Assembly (NCBI GenBank): GCA_030037695.1
Contig: JASHQF010000075.1
Location: 1-15,473, forward strand
DNA: 15,473 nt
DNA from: Thermoplasmata archaeon
Lineage (GTDB): Archaea > Thermoplasmatota > Thermoplasmata > Lutacidiplasmatales > UBA184
Direction of reading: 5' to 3'
Position numbers and translations under genes: made by a program. Under the pieces are notes generated by a model. It saw nothing but the letters and a program-made list of their open reading frames with translations. It did not search any database and was not told the origin of the DNA. Below, piece after piece: positions 1-7,834 of the stretch. How positions within the stretch are numbered: position 1 is the first letter of the stretch; every line of letters starts with the position of its first letter.

Positions 1-1149
1 GATCTGCGCCCGGGGGATCCGCGCGCCGAGCGCGCGCTCGATCGCGGCGAGGTCCCCCTCCTCCTCGGGGGCGACGAGGGTGAAGGCGTCCCCCCGGCGC
101 TGCGCCCTCGCGGTCCGTCCGACCCGGTGGATGTACGTCTCGGGCTCGTGGGGGACATCGAAGTTGACGACGTGGCTCACCCCCTCGACGTCGAGGCCGC
201 GGGCGGCAAGGTCCGTGGCAACGAGCAGGCGATGGGTCCCCTCCCGGAACCCCGAGAGGGCTCGGGTGCGCTGGCTCTGGCTCCGGCCCCCGTGCAGGAC
301 GCCGGCGTCGAGGCGCCGCCCGACCAGCTGCCGCGCGAGCCGGTCGGCCCGGTGCTTGGTGCGGACGAAGACGAGAACGCTCGTCATCGTCTCGTCGCGC
401 AGGAGCTCGACCAGGAGCTCGAACTTCCGATGGCCCGGGGTCGGGAGGGCGAGGTGCGAGACCCCGACCGCGGCGACGATCTCGGGATCGACCTGGACCA
501 TCCGGGGGTTCCGAAGGTACTCCTGCGCGAGCCGGACGACCTCGGGGGGCATCGTCGCCGAGAACAGCATCGTCTGGCGGGCGGTCGGGAGGGTGGCAAG
601 GATCCGCCGCACGTCCGGCAGGAACCCCATGTCGAGCATCCGGTCCGCCTCGTCCAGCACGAGGACCCGGAGCGCCGAGAAGTCGACGTAGCCCCGGCCC
701 ATGTGGTCGAGCAGGCGGCCGGGGGTCGCGATCACGATCTCGGCGGCGCCGCGGAGCGCGCGCTCCTGGTCCGCCATGCCGACCCCGCCGTAGACCGCCC
801 CGCCTCGGATCCGGGTGTGCCGGCCGAGCTGCCGGACGAACTCGTCGGCCTGGACGGCGAGCTCGCGCGTCGGGGTGAGGACGAGCGCGTAGATCCGCCC
901 GGGCGGGAGCTCGAGGAGCCGCTCGAGCGTCGGGAGCAGGAACGCCGCGGTCTTGCCGGTGCCGGTCTGCGCGGTGCCGACCAGGTCGCGTCCCAGGAGC
1001 GCCGCCGGGATCGTCCGGTCCTGGATCGGGGTCGGCACCGTGTACCCCATCGCCCGGACGCCGAGGCGCAGGCGCGGATCGAGCGGCAGGTCGTCGAACG
1101 ACGCCGCCGGGGCCTTCGCCCGGGGCGGCTCGGCGTCGCGCTCGCTCAT
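1..1149 (-). CDS. DEAD-box ATP-dependent RNA helicase (C-terminus cut by window edge)
   Basis: This is the N-terminal 383 codons of a DEAD-box RNA helicase; the 3' end lies beyond position 1. It would unwind or remodel RNA duplexes with ATP in the cytoplasm, for example in ribosome assembly or mRNA handling. The full motif series is visible in order: a Q-motif region (F18, with PTPIQ at 39-43), Walker A AQTGTGKT (60-67), PTREL (93-97), TPGRL (142-146), DEAD (166-169), SAT (197-199), the motif IV region VLVFVRTK (258-265), motif V ATDLAARGLD (311-320) and motif VI HRVGRTAR (341-348). Both RecA-like domains are therefore essentially complete and only a C-terminal extension is missing. The ATG at 1149 overlaps the stop of the GNAT gene as ATGA, so translation is probably coupled to it. 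The family is certain; the specific paralogue cannot be told. Confidence 0.95.
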   Translation of the reverse strand, partial: MSERDAEPPRAKAPAASFDDLPLDPRLRLGVRAMGYTVPTPIQDRTIPAALLGRDLVGTAQTGTGKTAAFLLPTLERLLELPPGRIYALVLTPTRELAVQADEFVRQLGRHTRIRGGAVYGGVGMADQERALRGAAEIVIATPGRLLDHMGRGYVDFSALRVLVLDEADRMLDMGFLPDVRRILATLPTARQTMLFSATMPPEVVRLAQEYLRNPRMVQVDPEIVAAVGVSHLALPTPGHRKFELLVELLRDETMTSVLVFVRTKHRADRLARQLVGRRLDAGVLHGGRSQSQRTRALSGFREGTHRLLVATDLAARGLDVEGVSHVVNFDVPHEPETYIHRVGRTARAQRRGDAFTLVAPEEEGDLAAIERALGARIPRAQI

Positions 1150-1826
1150 CGGTTCCCGCGGAGCCCCGCGCGTCGACCGACGCCCGGACGCTCCGGAGGC
1201 GGACGACCCCCAGGGTCGGTAAGAGCTCTCCTCCTCGCCGAACGGCGCGGGAGGGGCCGAGCTCGCCGGCCCCCGGGCGAGCGCCGGGGGGTCCGCAGCG
1301 TGAGCCCGAAGAACAGGGCCCCGGGCACCGGGTGCCGCCAGTACCGCCGCACGGGGCGGAAGCCGAGCGAGCGGTAGAGCGCGATCGCCGCGGTCATCGT
1401 CGGCAGGGTATCGAGCAGGACCCGCCGGTACCCGCGTCGACGGGCCCGGTCGAGCAGGGCGAGGGTGATCCCCCGGCCGAGGCCGACCCCGCGAGCGGCG
1501 GAACGCACGTAGATGCGCTTCAGCTCGACCGTCCCCGGCCGCACGCGGCGGAACGCTCCGCATCCCAGCGGCCGGCGCGCCCGAACCGCGAGCACGATCC
1601 CGCCCCCGGGTGGGGCGTACTCCCCCGGGAGCCGGGCGATCTCCTGCTCGAAATCGGCCCGGCCCCGTTCCAGGATCTCGTCGGCGAACGCCGTCACCTC
1701 CCGGTGGGCGACGAGCCAGGCGAGGTATTCGCGGAAGAGCCCGCGGGCCGTCGCGAGGTCCCGGGCCGAGCGCACGGTCCGTACGACGAACGGGACGGCC
1801 CCGCTCGGTGGTCGGCGCACGGGCAC
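1146..1826 (-). CDS. GNAT-family N-acetyltransferase with arginine/proline-rich tail
   Basis: A 226-residue GCN5-related acetyltransferase, which would move an acetyl group from acetyl-CoA to an amine; the acceptor cannot be predicted. The acetyl-CoA pyrophosphate loop is seen as R112-x-x-G115-x-G117 after the beta strand ELKRIYV (101-107), and the late YRSLGF element (151-156) is typical of the fold. The start is a GTG at 1826, 19 nt after the presenilin-like gene stop; no ATG, GTG or TTG lies between that stop and this GTG in frame, and a second GTG occurs two codons later. The GNAT fold ends near residue 178. The last 48 residues are almost all Arg, Pro and Gly and look like disordered sequence or read-through into former spacer DNA. 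The stop overlaps the helicase start by 4 bp. The family call is solid and the tail is odd. Confidence 0.85.
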   Translation of the reverse strand: MPVRRPPSGAVPFVVRTVRSARDLATARGLFREYLAWLVAHREVTAFADEILERGRADFEQEIARLPGEYAPPGGGIVLAVRARRPLGCGAFRRVRPGTVELKRIYVRSAARGVGLGRGITLALLDRARRRGYRRVLLDTLPTMTAAIALYRSLGFRPVRRYWRHPVPGALFFGLTLRTPRRSPGGRRARPLPRRSARRRALTDPGGRPPPERPGVGRRAGLRGNR

Positions 1827-1845
1827 CGGCGTCGCGTCCCGGGCC

Positions 1846-2814
1846 CTACAGCCCGCCCCGGAACCCGAGCGCGTAGGAGTGGAAGACGAGGAGATAGGCG
1901 ACGATGTACCCCCCGATCGCGCCCCCGTTCAGGAACGGGAGCCCGGCCTGGGGATTGCCGCCGGCGACGAGCCGCATGAGACCCGCGTAGCCCGCGAGCG
2001 AGCCCAGCATCGCGCCGAGGGCGACCCAGAGATTGGCGCCCACGCCGAGCCACGCCGGGCCGATCGGGAGCCAGGCGAAGGCGGAGACCACGAGGGTGCC
2101 CGGGATCACGACGTCCCCGAGCCCCATGAACACCGCAGAGCGCTCCTCGACCGGCGTCGCCCGGTGCTCGGAAAGCGACCCGCTCGCGGGGTAGTCGAAC
2201 CCCGGCTCGTCCGGGACGACCATCAGGATCGGGAGCTTCATCTCGGTCACCACGTCGGCGAGGCTCACCATGTGCTTGGTACGGTAGACCGCGATCGCGT
2301 CGTAGACCATCAGCGCGCCGAGGAGGATGAAGGCAGGAAGGATGCCGAAGGAGATGCCGAGGATCGCCGTGAGCGCGCCCCCCGCCGCGAAGCCGGCGAG
2401 ATCGACGATGTACCACTCCGGGTCGACGAGCAGCGCGAGGTAGAGGCCAGCGCTCGCCATCGCCGCGAGCGCGAGCGCGGGATCGGTCGTGATCTCGGCG
2501 CCGTACGGCGGCAGGAGGGTCGGCCCCGGCGGGAGCAGGGAGAACGCGGCGTCCAGCGTCAGGTACAGCGAGGCCGCGATCCCGAGGAGCAGGACGTGGC
2601 GCAGGGTCTCGACCCCGCCCCGCCGGCGGGCGAACAGCAGGATCCCGAGGGGGGCGAGGACGACGACGAGGATGATCAGGAGCGGCGCGGTGGGGCTCTG
2701 CGTGCTCGACGACGTCGCGAGGCCCTCCGAGCGGAACGGGTCGGCGAGGGCGAGCGCGGCAAGCTGCGTGCCGACGTAGAGCCCGACCAGACCGAAGCCG
2801 CGCAGGCTCCGCAT
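1846..2814 (-). CDS. Presenilin/signal-peptide-peptidase-like intramembrane aspartyl protease (PF06550-like)
   Basis: A 322-residue polytopic membrane protein of the archaeal A22 aspartyl protease family. Such enzymes cleave transmembrane helices inside the membrane, for example leftover signal peptides. Both catalytic aspartate motifs are present: YD at 171-172 (D172) and GLGD at 231-234 (D234). The conserved GLPFLN segment at 291-296 occupies the place of the PAL motif of presenilins and fits the archaeal branch. About eight or nine hydrophobic helices can be seen, for example around 5-25, 44-63, 74-92, 113-130, 136-152, 154-172, 236-254, 257-280 and 298-316. The start ATG at 2814 is 7 nt after the aIF2 beta stop, so the two are very likely co-transcribed. 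The family assignment is strong because three motifs are spaced as expected; the natural substrate is unknown. Confidence 0.9.
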   Translation of the reverse strand: MRSLRGFGLVGLYVGTQLAALALADPFRSEGLATSSSTQSPTAPLLIILVVVLAPLGILLFARRRGGVETLRHVLLLGIAASLYLTLDAAFSLLPPGPTLLPPYGAEITTDPALALAAMASAGLYLALLVDPEWYIVDLAGFAAGGALTAILGISFGILPAFILLGALMVYDAIAVYRTKHMVSLADVVTEMKLPILMVVPDEPGFDYPASGSLSEHRATPVEERSAVFMGLGDVVIPGTLVVSAFAWLPIGPAWLGVGANLWVALGAMLGSLAGYAGLMRLVAGGNPQAGLPFLNGGAIGGYIVAYLLVFHSYALGFRGGL

Positions 2815-2821
2815 GCCGCCG

Positions 2822-3439
2822 TTACGGCTGGACGATGGCGTAGGCGTTGTTGCCGAGGACCTTGGTCACCTTCGCGTTCACCGTGACGCCCCGCTGGGAC
2901 GCTCCCGAGACGAAGATCACGAACCCCTCCTTCTTGGCGACCCCGTCCCCGCGCCGTCCCACGTCCTCGATCGTGAGCCGGTAGATCTCCCCAACGACGA
3001 CCGGGGTCTTCGGCCGCTCGGGCTCGATCGCCCGACGGACCGTGACGGGCCGCTGGGCCCCGCACGCCTCGCAGACGAGGAGCATGAGGCGCCCCTCCTT
3101 CTGAAGGTGCGTGTCGGGCCGCTTGCACTCCGAGCAGATGACGTACTTCTGCGTGTACTCCCGGATCCGGGCGACGATCGCCTCCTTCGCGAGCCGGGAC
3201 TTGAGGACGCCGCGGGGGAGGTCGAGGACCCCCGGGCACCCGAACTCCCGCGCGAGGAAGCCGATCAGGTGCTCGGGCTCCCGCCGCAGGACCCCCGCGA
3301 TCTCCTGGAGGTTGCGGACGACCGTGTTCTTCCCGTCGGTCATCACGTCCGCCTCCGGGACCTGGAACCGCTCCCCGCCGGTGCGGACGGGCGGCAGCTT
3401 CGCCCGAGCGCGCTCCAGGAGGACCGAGTACGGCTCCAT
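2822..3439 (-). CDS. Translation initiation factor aIF2 subunit beta with C-terminal TRAM domain
   Basis: This 205-residue protein is the beta subunit of archaeal initiation factor 2, which with alpha and gamma subunits brings initiator Met-tRNA to the small ribosomal subunit. Residues 1-137 are the usual aIF2 beta core: the VVRNLQEIAGVLRR helix region (40-53), a central fold containing LIGFLAREFG (58-67), and a C-terminal zinc ribbon with C102-x2-C105 and C123-x2-C126. The usual aIF2 beta is about 140 residues. Here residues 142-205 form an added TRAM domain, a small beta-barrel RNA-binding module with GxGDGVA (160s) and FVSGA (176-180). This two-domain form is known in several euryarchaeal groups. 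The ATG at 3439 has a TATA-like CTTAAG centred 28 nt upstream, so the mRNA is probably leaderless. It heads the cluster with the protease, GNAT and helicase genes. Confidence 0.95.
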   Translation of the reverse strand: MEPYSVLLERARAKLPPVRTGGERFQVPEADVMTDGKNTVVRNLQEIAGVLRREPEHLIGFLAREFGCPGVLDLPRGVLKSRLAKEAIVARIREYTQKYVICSECKRPDTHLQKEGRLMLLVCEACGAQRPVTVRRAIEPERPKTPVVVGEIYRLTIEDVGRRGDGVAKKEGFVIFVSGASQRGVTVNAKVTKVLGNNAYAIVQP

Positions 3440-3464
3440 CGGGCCGTTGCGAGCGGGCCCGGGC

Positions 3465-3470
3465 CTTAAG
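3465..3470 (-). promoter_or_regulatory. TATA-like box of the aIF2 beta gene
   Basis: CTTAAG stands out in a very GC-rich 39-nt spacer and is centred about 28 nt before the A of the aIF2 beta ATG at 3439. That spacing places the transcription start at or within a base or two of the start codon, as in leaderless archaeal genes. It separates the aIF2 beta cluster from the upstream HAD/ABC cluster. Confidence 0.6.
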
Positions 3471-3478
3471 GGTGCCTC

Positions 3479-4132
3479 TCAGGCGGCGGGGAACGCCGCG
3501 AGCGCGTCGAGCACGCGGGCGAGGTCCGGCTCCTCCACGACCGCCTGGGCGTGCTGGCGCACGGCGGCGTCCTTGGGGCGGAAGGCGACCCCGAACCGGC
3601 TCCGTCGGAACAGGTCGACGTCGATCGCGGAGTCGCCGACGGCCGCGGTCTCCTCCGGGGCGATCCCGAGCTGCTCCTGGAGCTGGGCGAGCACCGACCC
3701 CTTCGCGCGGATCGGCACACGCACGATCCCCTCGCCGGTGAGCCGGCCGTCGGACCGGACCCGGAAGCCGTTCGCGAAGGCGACGTCGATCGACAGCTCC
3801 CGCGCCACCCGGCGCGCGAGCAGGTCGATCCCCCCGCTCACGATCGCGGTGCGGACCCCCTGGTGCCGCAGGCTGCGGACGAGCTCCCCGGCGCCGGGCA
3901 TGAGGGGGACCCCGTCCAGGATCGCCTCGAGGTCGGCGAGGGTGAGCGCCGGGCGGTGCCGCCACCAGATCTCGATGTCCGAGCGGATGAACGCCTCGTC
4001 CGAGATCTCGTGGGCCAGGAACCGGCGGAGCCCCTCGGCGTTCTCCTCCCCGAAGTGGGCGTGGACCGCGCCCCAGGAGCTCTTCACGTCGACGAGCGTC
4101 CCGTCCATGTCGAGGGCGACGAGCCTAAGCAC
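3479..4132 (-). CDS. HAD-superfamily phosphatase, phosphoserine phosphatase (SerB)-like
   Basis: A 217-residue haloacid-dehalogenase-type phosphohydrolase acting in the cytoplasm. All four HAD motifs are present: DMDGT (8-12, nucleophile D8 and acid/base D10), S99 in the IVSGG segment, K144, and GDSAID (166-171, with D167 and D171 for Mg2+). The helical cap between motif I and motif II, and the order and spacing, resemble phosphoserine phosphatases, so hydrolysis of O-phosphoserine or a related phosphomonoester is plausible; the true substrate cannot be read from the sequence. The start is a GTG at 4132, overlapping the end of the aldo/keto reductase gene by 8 bp, which puts the DMDGT motif at the usual distance from the N-terminus. 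It is the last gene of the ABC-ValRS cluster. Confidence 0.85.
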   Translation of the reverse strand: MLRLVALDMDGTLVDVKSSWGAVHAHFGEENAEGLRRFLAHEISDEAFIRSDIEIWWRHRPALTLADLEAILDGVPLMPGAGELVRSLRHQGVRTAIVSGGIDLLARRVARELSIDVAFANGFRVRSDGRLTGEGIVRVPIRAKGSVLAQLQEQLGIAPEETAAVGDSAIDVDLFRRSRFGVAFRPKDAAVRQHAQAVVEEPDLARVLDALAAFPAA

Positions 4133-5165
4133 GGTCCCCCCGGGCGATCGCGTCCGCCTCGGCCAGCACCCGGGCCGGGGGCCGGACGGCCCAGGCGGCG
4201 AGGTTCTCGTCGACCTGCTCGGGGCGGCCGGCCCCGAACACCGGCGCCACCCCCTGCTCGCGGAGCCAGTGGAGCGCGATCGAGGCCATCGGCACGCGCG
4301 CGGTCCGCGCGAGCTCCCGGATCGCCCGGGCCCGGGCGACGAGCGTCGCCCGGCGGTCCGGGTCGAACAGGCGCCGAGCGAACCGCTGCACGTCGGCCGG
4401 CACGCGGCGTCCGTCCAGGTAGCGGCCGGCGAGAAGTCCGCGCGCGAGCGGCGTGTACGCTTCGACGAGGATCCCGTTCCGTCGGCATACCTCGAGGACC
4501 GGCTCGGCCTCCTCCCGGTCGAAGAGGTTGTACCGGACCTGGTTCACCGCGATCCGGCCGCCCGAGAGGTGGCGCCCCGCCTCCTCGAGCTCGTCGGCCG
4601 AGAAGTTCGAGACCCCGATCGCGCCGACCTTCCCTTCCTTCCAGAGCGTCTCGAGCGCGGGGATCGTCTCGGAGAGCGGCACCCGGGTGTCCGGGGCATG
4701 GACGAGGTAGAGGTCGACCGACCGCCGGGCGAGCCGTTCCAGCGTTCCGATGAGGCTCGCCCGGACCTGCGCCGGGCGCAGGTGCTCCCAGGAGACCTTG
4801 CTGACGACGTAGGCGTCCGCGCCGCCGCCGACCGCGCGGTGCAGGACCTCGCCCAAGAGGCGCTCGGACCGCCCGCCGCCGTAGACCTCGGCGGTGTCGA
4901 ACCACCGTACCCCCCGCTCGTAAGCGCGGGCGATCGTCGCCTTCGTCCGTGCCTCGTCCGGGGGGGTCCACCGGCCGAGCGCCCAGAGGCCGAGGCCCAC
5001 GACGGGGTGCGGCCGCCCGCCCCCGGCGATCGGGATGGTGTCGATCGCCACGGGGCCGGTCGGCGGCGGAGCGACGCGCGGCGCCTTCGTCCGGGGTTTG
5101 GCTCGAGGCCGCGACGCCGACGATCGGGTGCGCCCGCGCTGGGCCGGACGACGCCTGGCCGTCAT
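4125..5165 (-). CDS. Aldo/keto reductase
   Basis: A 346-residue NAD(P)H-dependent oxidoreductase of the aldo/keto reductase superfamily with a TIM-barrel fold. The catalytic tetrad is visible: D90 and Y95 in the FDTAEVYGGG segment, K123 in VVSKVSW, and H156 in LYLVHAPD. The GAIGVSNF (181-188) and VNQVRYNLF (207-215) strands, and the late GAGRPEQVDEN loop (311-321) that binds the nucleotide phosphate, are all typical. The first 36 residues are an Arg/Ala/Pro-rich basic stretch not normally found in the family. The ATG at 5165 overlaps the valyl-tRNA synthetase stop as ATGA, which decides the start even though the frame stays open far upstream. The substrate is unknown. Confidence 0.9.
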   Translation of the reverse strand: MTARRRPAQRGRTRSSASRPRAKPRTKAPRVAPPPTGPVAIDTIPIAGGGRPHPVVGLGLWALGRWTPPDEARTKATIARAYERGVRWFDTAEVYGGGRSERLLGEVLHRAVGGGADAYVVSKVSWEHLRPAQVRASLIGTLERLARRSVDLYLVHAPDTRVPLSETIPALETLWKEGKVGAIGVSNFSADELEEAGRHLSGGRIAVNQVRYNLFDREEAEPVLEVCRRNGILVEAYTPLARGLLAGRYLDGRRVPADVQRFARRLFDPDRRATLVARARAIRELARTARVPMASIALHWLREQGVAPVFGAGRPEQVDENLAAWAVRPPARVLAEADAIARGDRA

Positions 5166-7834
5166 GCTTTCGCCGCCTCCTCGAGATGCCGGTCGATCCG
5201 CCCGATCCGCTCCTCGAGCTCGCGGGCCTTCGCCTCGGCTTCTTCCACGACCTGGGGCGGAGCGCGGTGACGGAACCCGTCGTCGCCGAGCCGGCTCCGC
5301 GCCTTCGCGAGGAGGGACGCCAGGCGCTCCCGCTCCCGGGCGAGCGCGTCGACCTTCCGGGGGCTCGTCGCGGGTCGCTCGAGGTAGCATTCCGCCTCGG
5401 GAGCCACGCGGCTCGCGCTGCCGGGCGGGGCGGGCGCGTCGGGGGTCAGGAGCTCCAGCCGGCCGAGCCGAGCGAGGCGCACGATCGTCGCTGACTCTGC
5501 GGCGAGGAGGCGAGCCCCGTCGTCCCCGGCCGGACGGATCCAGGCCGCGGGCGAGGCGTCCAGCGGCACCTCCTCCTCGGCCCGGAGGTTCCGGAACAGC
5601 CGGATCGCCTCCAGGACCGGGGCGATCGCCGTCTCCGCCGAGGGGTCGGGAGCGACCTCCGCGGCGGACGGCCAGGGCGCCGTGGCGAGGAGCTCGCCGT
5701 CGTGCGGGAGGGCGTGCCAGAGCTCCTCCGTGACGTGCGGCACGAACGGGGCGAGCAGGCGGAGCGTGCGCTCCAGCACGAACGCGAGCGTCGCCTCCGT
5801 CTCGCGCCGAGCGGGTTCCCCGCGCCGTCCTGCGAGGGCCTCCTTCGCGATCTCCACGTAGCGGTCCGCCAGATCGTGCCAGACGAACCCGTGGAGGTCG
5901 GTCGCCGCCCGGGTCACCTGGAACGCTTCGAGCGCCTCGTCGACCGATCCGGCGGTCCGGTGGTAGCGCGCGAGGATCCACCGGTTCTCCAGGAGCGAGC
6001 CCGGGCCGAGGGACGGGGGCGCGCGCGGTGGGGCGAGGCCGTCCGGAAGGTGGCCGACCGTGAACCGGACGAGGTTCCAGAGCTTCGTCAGGAAGTTCCG
6101 CCCGCCGTCGAGCGAGGCGGTGCCGAACGGGCCGTCGTCGTCGGTCGGGTTGGGGAAGACGAGCGCGAAGCGCATCGCGTCCGCCCCGCGCTCCCGGATC
6201 ACCGCGATCGGGTCGGGGGAGTTGCCGAGATGCTTGGACATCCGCCGCTCCTCGGCGTCCCGGACCATCCCGGTGAGGTAGACGTCGGAGAACGGGCGGG
6301 CGCCGGCGAACCGATAGCCGGCCATCATCATCCGGGCGACCCAGAAGAACATGATGTCGCGGCCCGTCACGAGGACGCTCGTGGGGTAGTACCGGGCGAG
6401 GTCGGCGGTCGGCTCCGGCCAGCCGAGCGCGGCGAACGGCCACAGCCAGGAGGTGAACCACGTGTCGAGCACGTCCGGGTCGGCCGCGAGCTCGCGGCCG
6501 TGGCAGCCCGGGCATTCCGTCGGGCGCTCGACCGAGGCGATCGTCCGGCCGCACGCCCGGCAGTAGTCGACGGGGACCGGGTGACCCCAGACGATCTGGC
6601 GCGAGATGCACCAGTCCTGGAGCTCCTCCATCCAACGGTCGAACGTCCGGCGCCAGCGTTCCGGCCAGATCCGGATCTCCCCGCGCCGGACCGCCTGCTC
6701 GACCGGCTCGGCGAGCGGCCGCATCCGGACGAACCATTGCGTGGAGAGCCGCGGCTCGATCACCGCATCGGACCGCTCGGAGCGAGCGACCGAGTGCCGG
6801 TGCCGTTCCCGGCGGAGGAGGAGACCGTCGGCCGCGAGCCGCTCCGTCGTGCGCTTCCTCGCCTCCTCACGCCCGAGCCCGCGGAGCTCGGCAGGGACCC
6901 CCGGCCCCAGGAGCCGCGCCCGCGGGTCGAAGATCTCGTCCGGCTCGGCGAGGTCGGGATGCCGCAGGAAGATCTCCCGGTCGACCGGATCGTGGCGCGG
7001 GGTGATCTTGAGCGCCCCCGCCCCGAACTCGGGGTCGACCGACGGGTCCGTGATCACGGGAACGATCCGGTCGACGATCGGCACCCGCACCGACCGTCCG
7101 ACCTCGGCCCGGTGACGCTCGTCGTCCGGATGGACCGCGACCGCCACATCCCCGAAGATCGTCTCGGGGCGTACCGTCGCCACCTCGATGCCGCCCGGGC
7201 TCCCGTCGGCCCAGGGGTACCGCACGTAGAGGAGCTCCGTCTCCTCCTCGCGGTGGACGACCTCGAGGTCCGAGATCGCGGTCTCGAGCCTCGGGTCCCA
7301 GTTGACCATCCGCTCGCCCCGGTAGAGGAGGCCCGCGTCGAACAGGGCGACGAACGCGACGCGGGTCGCCCGCGCGCTCGCCGGGTCGAGCGTGTAGCGG
7401 TACCGGCTCCAGTCGACCGAGAAGCCGCCCGCCCGGATCTGCTCCCGGATCCGCGGCTCGTGCTCGTCCTTCCAGGCCTGCACGCGGGCGACCGCCTCCT
7501 CGCGGGGGAGCGCCCCGAAGTCGACCCCCTCCTTCTGGAGACGGCGGCGGACCTCGACCTGCGTGGAGAGGCCCGCATGGTCGGTGCCGGGGAGCCAGAG
7601 CGCGGCCCGTCCCCGGGCCCGTTGCCGTCGCACGAGGACGTCCATCACGGTGTCCCCGAGCATGTGGCCGATCGTGAGGATCCCGGTGACGTTGGGCGGG
7701 GGGAGGATCAGGGCGAACGGCGGCGCGGAGGGCCGGTCCGGGGCCCGGAACGTGCCGAGTCGCTGCCAGGCCTCCTGCCAACGGGCCTCGATCGGGCCCG
7801 GCTCGAACCGCGGGGGCAGCGCCGTCGCGCTCAG
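5162..7834 (-). CDS. valS: Valyl-tRNA synthetase, bacterial-type, apparent CTG start
   Basis: An 890-residue class I synthetase charging tRNA-Val with valine. In order: the N-terminal PPPNVTG (45-51) leading to the HIGH-equivalent TIGH (54-57), the CP1 editing domain around 215-345, a Cys pair set C425/C428 and C441/C444, DVLDTWF (454-460), the KMSKS-equivalent RMSKHLGNSPDP (531-542), an anticodon-binding helical domain (about 612-760) and a C-terminal charged coiled-coil arm (about 823-890). The C-terminal arm and the wording of the catalytic core resemble bacterial enzymes (Gemmatimonadetes/Bacteroidetes-like, from memory) more than archaeal ones. No ATG, GTG or TTG exists in frame near the N-terminus. 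The only sensible start is CTG at 7834, overlapping the permease stop as CTGA, with GGGAGG (7843-7848) 8 nt upstream. Confidence 0.93.
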   Translation of the reverse strand: MSATALPPRFEPGPIEARWQEAWQRLGTFRAPDRPSAPPFALILPPPNVTGILTIGHMLGDTVMDVLVRRQRARGRAALWLPGTDHAGLSTQVEVRRRLQKEGVDFGALPREEAVARVQAWKDEHEPRIREQIRAGGFSVDWSRYRYTLDPASARATRVAFVALFDAGLLYRGERMVNWDPRLETAISDLEVVHREEETELLYVRYPWADGSPGGIEVATVRPETIFGDVAVAVHPDDERHRAEVGRSVRVPIVDRIVPVITDPSVDPEFGAGALKITPRHDPVDREIFLRHPDLAEPDEIFDPRARLLGPGVPAELRGLGREEARKRTTERLAADGLLLRRERHRHSVARSERSDAVIEPRLSTQWFVRMRPLAEPVEQAVRRGEIRIWPERWRRTFDRWMEELQDWCISRQIVWGHPVPVDYCRACGRTIASVERPTECPGCHGRELAADPDVLDTWFTSWLWPFAALGWPEPTADLARYYPTSVLVTGRDIMFFWVARMMMAGYRFAGARPFSDVYLTGMVRDAEERRMSKHLGNSPDPIAVIRERGADAMRFALVFPNPTDDDGPFGTASLDGGRNFLTKLWNLVRFTVGHLPDGLAPPRAPPSLGPGSLLENRWILARYHRTAGSVDEALEAFQVTRAATDLHGFVWHDLADRYVEIAKEALAGRRGEPARRETEATLAFVLERTLRLLAPFVPHVTEELWHALPHDGELLATAPWPSAAEVAPDPSAETAIAPVLEAIRLFRNLRAEEEVPLDASPAAWIRPAGDDGARLLAAESATIVRLARLGRLELLTPDAPAPPGSASRVAPEAECYLERPATSPRKVDALARERERLASLLAKARSRLGDDGFRHRAPPQVVEEAEAKARELEERIGRIDRHLEEAAKA

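Noticed and set aside
127..1377. Long plus-strand open frame opposite the helicase and GNAT genes
   Set aside because: It is antisense to clearly recognisable genes and its translation is an Arg/Gly/Pro/Glu-rich mirror of GC-rich codons with no family motif.
4125..6737. 870-codon minus-strand frame that might suggest a fusion upstream of the aldo/keto reductase
   Set aside because: Its first part lies in another frame inside valS and has no family motifs; the ATGA overlap gives a natural start at 5165.
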